A DNA stretch of 5,173 bases from Alphaproteobacteria bacterium (GTDB lineage: Bacteria > Pseudomonadota > Alphaproteobacteria > CAAGCB01 > CAG-977): contig JAJXEL010000136.1 of the NCBI GenBank assembly GCA_021639925.1, positions 1 through 5,173 on the forward strand, in the 5' to 3' direction. A model generated the notes under the pieces. It ran no database searches. It had not been told where the DNA came from and saw nothing but the letters and a program-made list of their open reading frames with translations. Numbering within the stretch: the stretch's first letter is position 1; each line of letters starts with the position of its first letter. Shown piece by piece: positions 1 through 5,173 of this stretch. Both the position numbers and the translations under genes were made by a program.

Positions 1-301
1 AATTGTCATCGTCCGCACCGCCGTCCAGAATATCATTGCCGTAACCGCCGTTTAAAATATCATTCCCGGCGCCGCCATACAGCGTGTCGTCTCCGTTCCC
101 GCCGTCTAAAGTGTCGTCGCCTATACCGCCGTATAAAGTATCGTTTCCGTCATTGCCGTTTAAAGCATCGTCGCCGTCTTCGCCGTATAGAACGTCATTG
201 TCCAACCGTCCCCAGACAACGTCGTCCCCGCCGCCGGCATATATGGTGTTTCCTCCGGCTGTACCTTCTATTGCATTATCATTCCCGTCTGTTCCGTAAA
301 C
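1..301 (-). repeat. RTX array 8, cut by the window edge (residues 1625-1724)
   Basis: After VY, the units are GTDGNDNAIE (one residue longer), GTAGGNTIY, AGGGDDVVW, GRLDNDVLY, GEDGDDALN, GNDGNDTLY, GGIGDDTLD, GGNGDDTLY, GGAGNDILN, GGYGNDILD and the partial GGADDDN. It is the longest array, with ten complete units and a partial one. The GRLDNDVLY unit and the Trp before it are atypical. The array evidently continues past base 1. Confidence 0.93.
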
Positions 302-3300
302 AGGAACCGTCGGCAATAAATCAGCCATATTAATGTCAGCGTCAATTCCGTTGGCAAACACAATCTTTGAAAACTGATACTGCGTCTGATACCCGTTCCC
401 GCCGTTTTTGATCCGCAGCGTCGATCCGTCTGACAGCGTAATAATAAAATCGTTGACCTCACGGCTGAAAGTAACGTCTTCGGCAGTAACATCTTCTTTT
501 AATTTAATAACATTCGTGCCTTGATTATCTTCGACATAATCATGTCCGCCGCCGAAACCGAACAGATAAGTATCGTTTCCGGCACCGCCGTACAGATGAT
601 CGTCGCCCGCGCCGCCGTCCAGAGTATCATCGCCTTCGCCGCCGTTTAATGTATCGTTTCCGTCACCGCCATACAGCGTGTCGTCTCCGTTCCCGCCGTC
701 TAAAGTGTCGTTTCCTGCATCGCCATATAAAGTATCGTTTCCGTCATTACCGTATAAAGCATCGTCGCCGCCATTTCCATGCATCAGATCATTCCCGGCA
801 ACACCGTACAACGATTCACTTTCTTCCCGGCCCTGAACGGTCAGAGAGGGCAGCAAAGTTTCCACATCAATATCAGCGTCAACGCCGTTGGCAAATTTGA
901 TTGTTTTAATATGATAAGGCGTTAAGGAACCGTCCCCTCCGCGATAAACCAGCAACGTAGACCCGTCCGACAACCGGACCTGGAAATCGTTTCCGACGCG
1001 TTCAAAGACGACATCGGACAAAGTAACGTCTTCTTTTAATTTAATGGCATTTTCGCCGGAATTGTCTTCAATGCGGTCATGCCCGTCGCCAAAACCGAAC
1101 AGATAAGTATCGTTCCCGTACCCGCCGTACAGATTATCATCGTCCGCCCCGCCGTCCAGAGTATCGTCGCCGTCATCGCCGTTTAAAATATCGTTTCCTT
1201 CCCCGCCATGCAGCGTATCGTCACCGTTTCCGCCGTTTAAAGTGTCGTTTCCCGCGCCGCCGTACAAAGTATCATTGCCGTTGTTGCCGTTTAAAGTGTC
1301 GTTGCCGTCATTTCCGTATATCAGATCGTTTCCGCCGACACCGTGCAAAGAATCATTATCCGCCGTTCCCTGTACGCTAAGGGTCGGCAGTAAAGCCGCA
1401 ACGTCAATATCGGCGTCAACGCCATTGGCAAATTTGATTGTTTTTATATGGTAAGAAGAATAATAACCGCTTCCCCCGCGATAAACCAGCAACGTGGACC
1501 CGTCTGACAACCGGATTTGGAAATCGTTTCCGATCCGTGCAAAGGTCACGTCTTCGGCACTAACATCTTCTTTTAATTCGATGATATTGTCGCCGGCATT
1601 GTCCTCAATACGGTCATGCCCGTCGCCGAAACCGAACAGATAAGTGTCGTTCCCGTACCCGCCGTACAGATTGTCATCGTCCGCCCCGCCGTCCAGGATA
1701 TCGTCGCCGTCATCGCCGTTTAAAGTATCATTGCCCGCGCCGCCGTATAATATATCGTTGCCGTTTCCGCCGTTTAAAGTATCGTTTCCCGTACCGCCGT
1801 ACAAAGTATCATTGCCGTTATTGCCGTTCAGGACATCATGCCCCGCTTCGCCGTACAACGTATCGTTTCCGGCAGCCCCGGAAAGCGTTTCGTCATTTAA
1901 CGTTCCGTGCAAAGGTTCCATTGCCAGCCGGTTTATGAAATTGATATCACTATCCACACCGTTTAAGAAACGGATTGTTTCCAGATGATAAACGTCTTCG
2001 GATTCAGACGCGCCTTTAGTCATAGTAAACGACGATCCGTCCGGCAGAACGATTTTAACCGAAGTCAGCGACCGCACAATTTGAACTTCATCAGCCGAAA
2101 CATTTTCGTCGACTTCAATAATATTCGCGCCGAAATTATCAATAATAATATCTTTTCCGCCATTCAGCATCAGACGATAAACATCGTTGCCGTATCCGCC
2201 GTTTAACGTATCGTTTCCCGCACCGCCGTCCAGGATATCGTTGCCGTCCCCGCCGTATAAAGTATCATCGCCCGCGCCGCCGTATAAAATATCCGCGCCG
2301 TTATTGCCGTTTACGGTATCATGCCCGCCCCCGGCATAAACAGTTTCTCCGGCGTCGGATCCGTTGATCGTTTCGGCGTTATCCGTTCCATAGATCGGTA
2401 AAGTCGGCAGCAAAGTTTCCACATTGATCGCATTATCCGAACCGTTTGCAAACGTGATTTCCGAAATATGATAAGCCGTATCGGACGTATGCCCTCCGTT
2501 TTTAATCAGCAGAGTCGATCCGTCGCTTAAAATCAGGGTTAAATCATACATATCGCGTCTGAAAGAAACATCATCAGCCGTCACGTCATCGTTTAATTCA
2601 ATGGTATTGGTGCCCAGATTGTCTTCCAGAACGTCATTTCCGTATCCGAACCCGAAATGATACGTATCGTTTCCTTCGCCGCCGTACAACATATCATCGC
2701 CCGCCCCGCCGTCCAAATGATCGTTTCCGGCATACCCGGACAAGATATCGTCCCCGGCTCGTCCGATTAAAGTGTTGTTTGCGCCGTCGCCTTGCAGATT
2801 ATCGTTAAAGATCGTTCCCGTAACCGGCAATTCCGATAATTTTTGCTTTAAGTTCACCGTCGAACCGTCAGCATACCTTAAAATAATTCCGTTATTAGTT
2901 GTGTTTGTGACAAAATTTTTTATCGTCAAACGGCTGTGATCGGATAATTCGATGTAAATAGCGCTTGCCGTTCTGCCGAAACTGACGTCATCGGCTGTTA
3001 TTCCTTCGGCCAATTGAATAACGTCGTTGTCAAAAGAATCTTCGTCAATTACGTCGTTATTGTATCCGAACCCGAATTTATAAACGTCGGCCCCCGATCC
3101 GCCGCGCAAAGTATCATTACCTGCCCCGCCGTCCAAAATATCGTCGCCCGAACCGCCGTACAGCGTATCGTCGCCTAAACCGCCCGTGATAACGTCATCG
3201 CCGGAATCACCTTTTATAACGTCGTTTCCGTCCGTTCCGACAATCGTATCGTCCAGCCCGGATCCGTAAATCGTTTGTCCCTCATTGCTTCCGGTGTTAA

Positions 3301-5173
3301 TCGTGACATGTTCGTTTAAATCATTCCATACGGTACCGTCCGCGAAGACTAACCGGGATACTTTCGCATCATCGCCGGCATAGTAATCTTTGATCGTCAG
3401 AACATCGTAAATCGTCGGGTCTTCGTCCGTTCCGTAAATGGAAACATAAAGATTTTTGTCGTCCCGGCTGACAAAGATATCATTTGCCGTTACCCCTTCG
3501 CCCAACAAAATCTGATCAATGTCCCCTTCGTTTTTATCGGTTTCGATAACGGTATCTTTTCCGGAACCGCGCCCGAACTTATAAGAATCCGATCCCGTCC
3601 CGCCGTATAAAGTATCATCGCCCGCGCCGCCGTCCAAAGTATCATTTCCCGAATCGCCGAAAATAACGTCATCGCCGTTTCCGCCGGATAAAACGTCATC
3701 GCCGTCGCCGCCGTAAATCATATCGTCGCCGCCCAGCCCGTCATAAATGTCCGTCCCGTTTGTTCCGATAAAGAAATTGTCCGAACCGTCCGCAACGCCG
3801 GTTATCGCGGCAATATCCGAAAAATGCCACGTCGTTTCAGCCGTATCGGAAAATTTGATTGTATCAACGACGGCCGAACTTTGCCCGCGTTCGTCAAAAT
3901 AACTGTAAATCCGCAAACTGTCGTTTTCGCCGAAACTGATGATTAAATCATATCCTTCGCGCGATACGACGGCATTTTCAGGGGATAATTCTTCGCTGAA
4001 CAAGATTGTGTCGGAACTGTCGTCTGTGTGCGTATTGTCAATCGTGTCATGCCCGAACCCGGCGGAAAAGATATAAGTGTCAGATCCGTTTCCGCCGATC
4101 AGATGATCGTTTCCCGCGCCGCCGTTTAATGTGTCGTTACCGTCTTGTCCCATTAAAGTATCGTTGCCGGCCAAACCGTACAAAGTATCGTTTTCTTCTG
4201 TTCCCGACAATATGTCGTTTCCGGACGTTCCAACGTTTTTTTCGCCCAAAGTCGCCAAAGCGACATCAAAATCCGTCCCATTCAAATCACCTGCGGATTT
4301 CAGGGCGGATATGGCTTGTTCTCCTAATTCTCCGTAAATATTTAATGCAGAAACGACTTTATTTAAAAATAAAACGCCGTTTGTCCCTTGGGCAGCAAAA
4401 GCCGTCTGCAATTTTGTTAACGCTTCTGTCACGTCAACAGCCCATTCCAGGGTTTCTTCATTCCAGTTTAACGCGACTGCATCAACATATTCTTGAAGAT
4501 GAGTCTGCGCCAACAAAGCCCCGTCAATATAATCTTTTAATTTTTCAAAAGCTTCCAACAACAGCGGCGCAGCCTGCCCGTGCGGATTGGGATCGCGTTC
4601 ACCGTCACACCATGTGCCCAGATATTCTTCACCCAAGAATTTTTCCAATGTTTCCAGCTTACGGGCATCTCCTATCGCATTACCATAAATTTTTGAAGCA
4701 GCCCGGCTTTCAGGATCAACATCAATTACGCCGACCCATGTATAAATCAAATTCAACAATATGGTATCGCGTGCGGCATAATCTGTTGTGGCAATATATT
4801 GTTCCACCAACGTTTTTAATGCGCCGGTTGTATCTAACGCCATTGCCGTATGCAAATCATGAACATTGCCAAATCCTTCCACATTCGGCAAAGCTTCTAT
4901 TGCTTCCGGTATTTCTACATTGGTTAAATCAATTGTATCAGCATAATCAACGTTAAACCAGACGTCGGTAATTGTCCCGGTTGTCGCATCTGTTTTTGTA
5001 AAAGAACCTGTCTGATTATGTTCGTTTCCGTTGTCGTCTGTAATGGTTTGATTTTGATAATTCAAATTAATAGATGTTATTCCGGCTTCATTTAAAGTTT
5101 TTAATTCTCCGTCATCAACAACACCGTTTTGATTTAAATCCTGCCAGACCATTACTTCGCCGAAAGCATCGTC
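1..5173 (-). CDS. Giant RTX calcium-binding repeat protein, internal fragment (both ends missing)
   Basis: One frame stays open across the entire window (1724 codons, residue 1 at 5173-5171, residue 1724 at 4-2). I read it codon by codon and found no in-frame stop and no frameshift. In order it encodes an EF-hand-like loop, a helical region, and nine RTX nonapeptide arrays separated by eight HCBP_related-like linkers. RTX repeats of the form GGxGxDxLx bind calcium between turns of a parallel beta-roll. They normally fold only outside the cell, after type I secretion through an ABC transporter, a membrane fusion protein and an outer-membrane channel. The uncleaved C-terminal secretion signal would lie beyond base 1 and is not seen. 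The composition is very rich in Gly, Asp and Asn, with a single Cys in 1724 residues, which fits an extracellular acidic protein. Long RTX proteins of this design may be adhesins, surface-layer or biofilm proteins, toxins or enzymes. No catalytic domain is visible here, so the specific role is unknown. Internal ATG codons (for example residue 8) are not credible starts, because the homologous domain already extends upstream of them. Confidence 0.96.
302..577 (-). other. Linker domain 8, HCBP_related-like (residues 1533-1624)
   Basis: It begins NDTYLFGFGGGHDYVEDN and contains VIKLKEDVTAEDVTFSREV, IITLSDGSTLRIKNGG and QFSKIVFANGIDADIN, ending ADLLPTVP. The first half resembles linkers 6 and 7. 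The IKNGG turn and the LLPTxPxYGTD exit resemble linker 4 instead. Confidence 0.85.
578..841 (-). repeat. RTX array 7 (residues 1445-1532)
   Basis: After TVQ come ten units: GREESESLY, GVAGNDLMH, GNGGDDALY, GNDGNDTLY, GDAGNDTLD, GGNGDDTLY, GGDGNDTLN, GGEGDDTLD, GGAGDDHLY and GGAGNDTYL. The first unit has lost the Gly/Asp pattern (GREESESLY). The penultimate unit is the regular GGAGDDHLY, not the DDDN form seen in arrays 5 and 6. Confidence 0.94.
842..1114 (-). other. Linker domain 7, HCBP_related-like (residues 1354-1444)
   Basis: Its opening NDTYLFGFGDGHDRIEDN is identical to linker 6. It continues AIKLKEDVTLSDVVFERVG, FQVRLSDGSTLLVYRGG, PYHIKTIKFANG and VDADIDVETLLPSL. The DNA of its start region is nearly the same as that of linker 6. 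Confidence 0.85.
1115..1378 (-). repeat. RTX array 6 (residues 1266-1353)
   Basis: After SVQ come ten units: GTADNDSLH, GVGGNDLIY, GNDGNDTLN, GNNGNDTLY, GGAGNDTLN, GGNGDDTLH, GGEGNDILN, GDDGDDTLD, GGADDDNLY and GGYGNDTYL. The last three units match the end of array 5 almost exactly. Confidence 0.94.
1379..1651 (-). other. Linker domain 6, HCBP_related-like (residues 1175-1265)
   Basis: It begins NDTYLFGFGDGHDRIEDN and contains IIELKEDVSAEDVTFARIG, FQIRLSDGSTLLVYRGG and YYSSYHIKTIKFANG, ending VDADIDVAALLPTL. It matches linker 7 at 72 of 91 residues by my direct count, with no gaps. Most differences are in the GSGYYSS turn and around residue 30. Confidence 0.85.
1652..1909 (-). repeat. RTX array 5 (residues 1089-1174)
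   Basis: Ten units after the leading H: GTLNDETLS, GAAGNDTLY, GEAGHDVLN, GNNGNDTLY, GGTGNDTLN, GGNGNDILY, GGAGNDTLN, GDDGDDILD, GGADDDNLY and GGYGNDTYL. The unusual penultimate unit GGADDDNLY recurs at the same place in array 6, and its first seven residues are the last thing encoded in this window. Confidence 0.94.
1910..2188 (-). other. Linker domain 5, divergent HCBP_related-like copy (residues 996-1088)
   Basis: It begins NDVYRLMLNGGKDIIIDN and proceeds through NIIEVDENVSADEVQIVRS, IVLPDGSSFTMTKG and YHLETIRFLNGVDSDINFIN to LAMEPL. The FGFG motif of its neighbours is lost (LMLN), LSDGSTL has become LPDGSSF, and the LLPT ending is missing. The residue spacing still matches linkers 6-8, so it is the same fold with diverged sequence. 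Confidence 0.78.
2189..2395 (-). repeat. RTX array 4 (residues 927-995)
   Basis: After IY, the units are GTDNAETIN, GSDAGETVY, AGGGHDTVN, GNNGADILY, GGAGDDTLY, GGDGNDILD, GGAGNDTLN and GGYGNDVYR. The second and third units (GETVYAGGGHDTV) have a shape seen again only at the head of array 8. Confidence 0.92.
2396..2671 (-). other. Linker domain 4, HCBP_related-like (residues 835-926)
   Basis: This is the first copy with the later layout: NDTYHFGFGYGNDVLEDN, TIELNDDVTADDVSFRRD, LSDGSTLLIKNGG, AYHISEITFANGSDNAINV and LLPTLP. Relative to linkers 1 and 2, the terminal Trp has been replaced by an 'FANGxDxxIxVxxLLPT' ending that recurs in linkers 6-8. Confidence 0.83.
2672..2821 (-). repeat. RTX array 3 (residues 785-834)
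   Basis: Six units: GTIFNDNLQ, GDGANNTLI, GRAGDDILS, GYAGNDHLD, GGAGDDMLY and GGEGNDTYH. With array 0 it is the shortest array, which explains the short 420-bp spacing between linkers 3 and 4. Confidence 0.92.
2822..3091 (-). other. Linker domain 3, HCBP_related-like (residues 695-784)
   Basis: It begins ADVYKFGFGYNNDVIDED and ends LRYADGSTVNLKQKLSELPV. The middle has ITADDVSFGRT and SRLTIKNF. It carries an Asn/Thr-rich insert (VTNTTNNG) where later copies have the RGG/NGG turn. It is the first copy with the 'FGFGYxNDV' opening shared with linker 4. Confidence 0.8.
3092..3301 (-). repeat. RTX array 2 (residues 625-694)
   Basis: After INT come eight nonapeptide units: GSNEGQTIY, GSGLDDTIV, GTDGNDVIK, GDSGDDVIT, GGLGDDTLY, GGSGDDILD, GGAGNDTLR and the transition GGSGADVYK. 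The first two are degenerate, as at the head of most arrays in this protein. Confidence 0.92.
3302..3592 (-). other. Linker domain 2, HCBP_related-like (residues 528-624)
   Basis: It runs from SDSYKFGRGSGKDTVIE through IDQILLGEGVTANDIFVSRD, then LYVSIYGTDE and DVLTIKDYYAG, to LVFADGTVWNDLN. At 97 residues it is the longest of the eight linkers. It keeps the FADGTVW ending of the family consensus. Confidence 0.82.
3593..3787 (-). repeat. RTX array 1 (residues 463-527)
   Basis: It starts with an irregular GSDNFFI, followed by GTNGTDIYD, GLGGDDMIY, GGDGDDVLS, GGNGDDVIF, GDSGNDTLD, GGAGDDTLY and the transition repeat GGTGSDSYK. A short AITGVAD spacer separates it from linker 1. Confidence 0.93.
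3809..4084 (-). other. Linker domain 1, HCBP_related-like (residues 364-455)
   Basis: It begins SDTYIFSAGFGHDTIDN, continues with DTILFSEELSPENAVVSREG, then DLIISFGENDSLRIYSYF, and ends IKFSDTAETTWHFSDIA. This is the classic order of the hemolysin-type calcium-binding protein related domain: DxIxF, 'peD/NvxvxR', 'DLxIxxG..DsLxIxxyF', 'IxFaDGxxW'. It is the copy closest to the family consensus, including the TTWHFSDIA ending that later copies lack. Confidence 0.85.
4085..4231 (-). repeat. RTX array 0 (residues 315-363)
   Basis: Five nonapeptides (GTSGNDILS, GTEENDTLY, GLAGNDTLM, GQDGNDTLN, GGAGNDHLI) and a sixth, GGNGSDTYI, that merges into linker 1. This is the first and one of the shortest arrays. 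The 27-bp DNA period is visible as recurring 'atcgtt' and 'gtcgtt' words on the plus strand. Confidence 0.93.
4232..4915 (-). other. Helical pre-RTX region (residues 87-314)
   Basis: About 228 residues with heptad-like hydrophobic spacing and no glycine-rich repeats, so largely alpha-helical. Recognisable blocks are LPNVEGFGNVHDLHTAM (95-111), IGDARKLETLEKFLGEEYLG (167-186) and LLAQTHL (220-226). From memory, the same order of blocks (LPxLxGYGxVxDLHxAM, DARKLxxLExFLGxxF, LLxQTHL) precedes the RTX repeats in many large RTX proteins of proteobacteria and cyanobacteria. I know no assigned biochemical function for it. It contains the only cysteine of the fragment (Cys189, bases 4609-4607), in a short Asp/Pro/Gly-rich loop (WCDGERDPNPHG). 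The region ends at LATLGEKNV and leads directly into the first RTX repeat, GTSGNDILS. Confidence 0.7.
4916..5173 (-). other. N-terminal beta-rich region with EF-hand-like loop (residues 1-86)
   Basis: The stretch begins inside a domain (FGEVMVWQDLNQNG) and continues through GITSINL and a Thr/Asn-rich segment to ITDVWFNVDYADT. In large RTX proteins, a segment of the form 'vWqDlNqdGvsqagEL..L...GI.sInl' commonly sits just before the helical block, often preceded by further DxDxDG loops. The visible part therefore looks like the tail of a calcium-binding region that starts outside the window. The DNA is AT-rich compared with the RTX part: 14 of 60 bases are G or C at 5041-5100, against 38 of 60 at 1201-1260. 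Much of that contrast follows from the Gly/Asp codons of the repeats rather than from foreign origin. Confidence 0.75.
5105..5140 (-). other. EF-hand/dockerin-type calcium-binding loop (residues 12-23)
   Basis: The twelve residues DLNQNGVVDDGE place Asp12, Asn14, Asn16, Asp20 and Glu23 at loop positions 1, 3, 5, 9 and 12. Gly17 is at position 6 and a hydrophobic residue at position 8, which is the canonical EF-hand loop pattern. It is preceded by VWQ and followed by LKTL, as in the equivalent loop of other large RTX proteins. A calcium-binding role is inferred from the pattern alone. Confidence 0.75.

Larger units (their letters stand above)
578..2188 (-). repeat. Three tandem 537-bp higher-order units (linker plus array)
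   Basis: Linkers 5, 6, 7 and 8 start at 2188, 1651, 1114 and 577, so three consecutive linker-plus-array units are each exactly 537 bp (179 codons). Comparing 1081-1187 with 1618-1724, I count 5 mismatches in 107 bases. Unit 5 has the same length, but its linker is diverged while its array is similar. This is a nested repeat: a 27-bp period inside a 537-bp period. Confidence 0.88.

Noticed and set aside
84..299. Ser/Pro-rich plus-strand open frames with a nine-residue rhythm (also at 1242-1454, 1644-1988 and 4131-4337)
   Set aside because: The PPxKVSxPxxP-like rhythm is the antisense reading of the 27-bp RTX repeats. These frames are artefacts of the minus-strand gene.
268..492. Short minus-strand open frames out of register with the RTX frame (also 3490-3699)
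   Set aside because: They overlap linker 8 and array 1/linker 2 in a different minus frame and show no domain. A second gene inside well-conserved RTX modules is unlikely.
649..900. Arg/His-rich plus-strand open frame, and a basic one at 1985-2206
   Set aside because: These are other antisense frames of array 7/linker 7 and of linker 5/array 4. The RTX frame on the minus strand explains the same bases with family-matching protein.
578..1909. Regular short repeats that might suggest a CRISPR array or minisatellite
   Set aside because: The 27-bp period has no unique spacers, stays in the coding frame, and translates to GGxGxDxLx nonapeptides, so it is a protein repeat.
4006..4956. A 316-codon open frame on the plus strand, rich in Arg, His, Leu and Tyr
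   Set aside because: It lies antisense to linker 1, array 0 and the helical region of the RTX gene. Its composition is what the complement of Gly/Asp/Asn codons gives. It has no recognisable domain, and the minus frame has clear homology throughout.
1..5173. Search for promoters, terminators, RNA genes, insertion-sequence ends or att sites
   Set aside because: The entire window is coding in one frame with no intergenic space. I saw no convincing hairpin with a T-tract, tRNA-like fold or inverted terminal repeats.

Overview
The whole window lies inside one very large protein-coding gene read on the minus strand. The frame whose codons start at base 5173 runs without a stop to base 2, giving 1724 sense codons. 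Neither the start codon nor the stop codon is in the window. The product is a giant RTX protein (hemolysin-type calcium-binding repeats) of the kind usually secreted by a type I system. I cannot assign a gene symbol. The host looks like a Gram-negative bacterium of moderate GC, possibly a proteobacterium. RTX genes are widespread and often transferred, so that is a weak inference.

Layout in protein order, from high to low coordinates. Residues 1-86 (5173-4916) are a beta-rich stretch that opens with an EF-hand/dockerin-like calcium loop. Residues 87-314 (4915-4232) are a mostly helical region that resembles the conserved block ahead of the RTX repeats in large RTX proteins. From residue 315 to the window edge (4231-1), nine arrays of glycine/aspartate nonapeptides (GGxGxDxLx) alternate with eight linker domains of about 90-97 residues. 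The linkers match the pattern of the hemolysin-type calcium-binding protein related domain (HCBP_related).

The most notable structure is a higher-order repeat. Linker-to-linker spacing is irregular at the N-terminal end (492, 501, 420, 483 bp), then exactly 537 bp three times in a row. Linkers 6 and 7 are about 79% identical, and part of the neighbouring DNA is about 95% identical. This points to recent tandem amplification or gene conversion toward the C-terminal side.

There are no other genes, RNA genes, promoters, terminators, mobile elements or CRISPR arrays that I can support. The open frames on the plus strand, and those in other minus frames, are periodic shadows of the RTX coding sequence. 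There is no gene-free stretch. The window does not show a multi-gene system; its interest lies in the modular architecture and evolution of this one protein.
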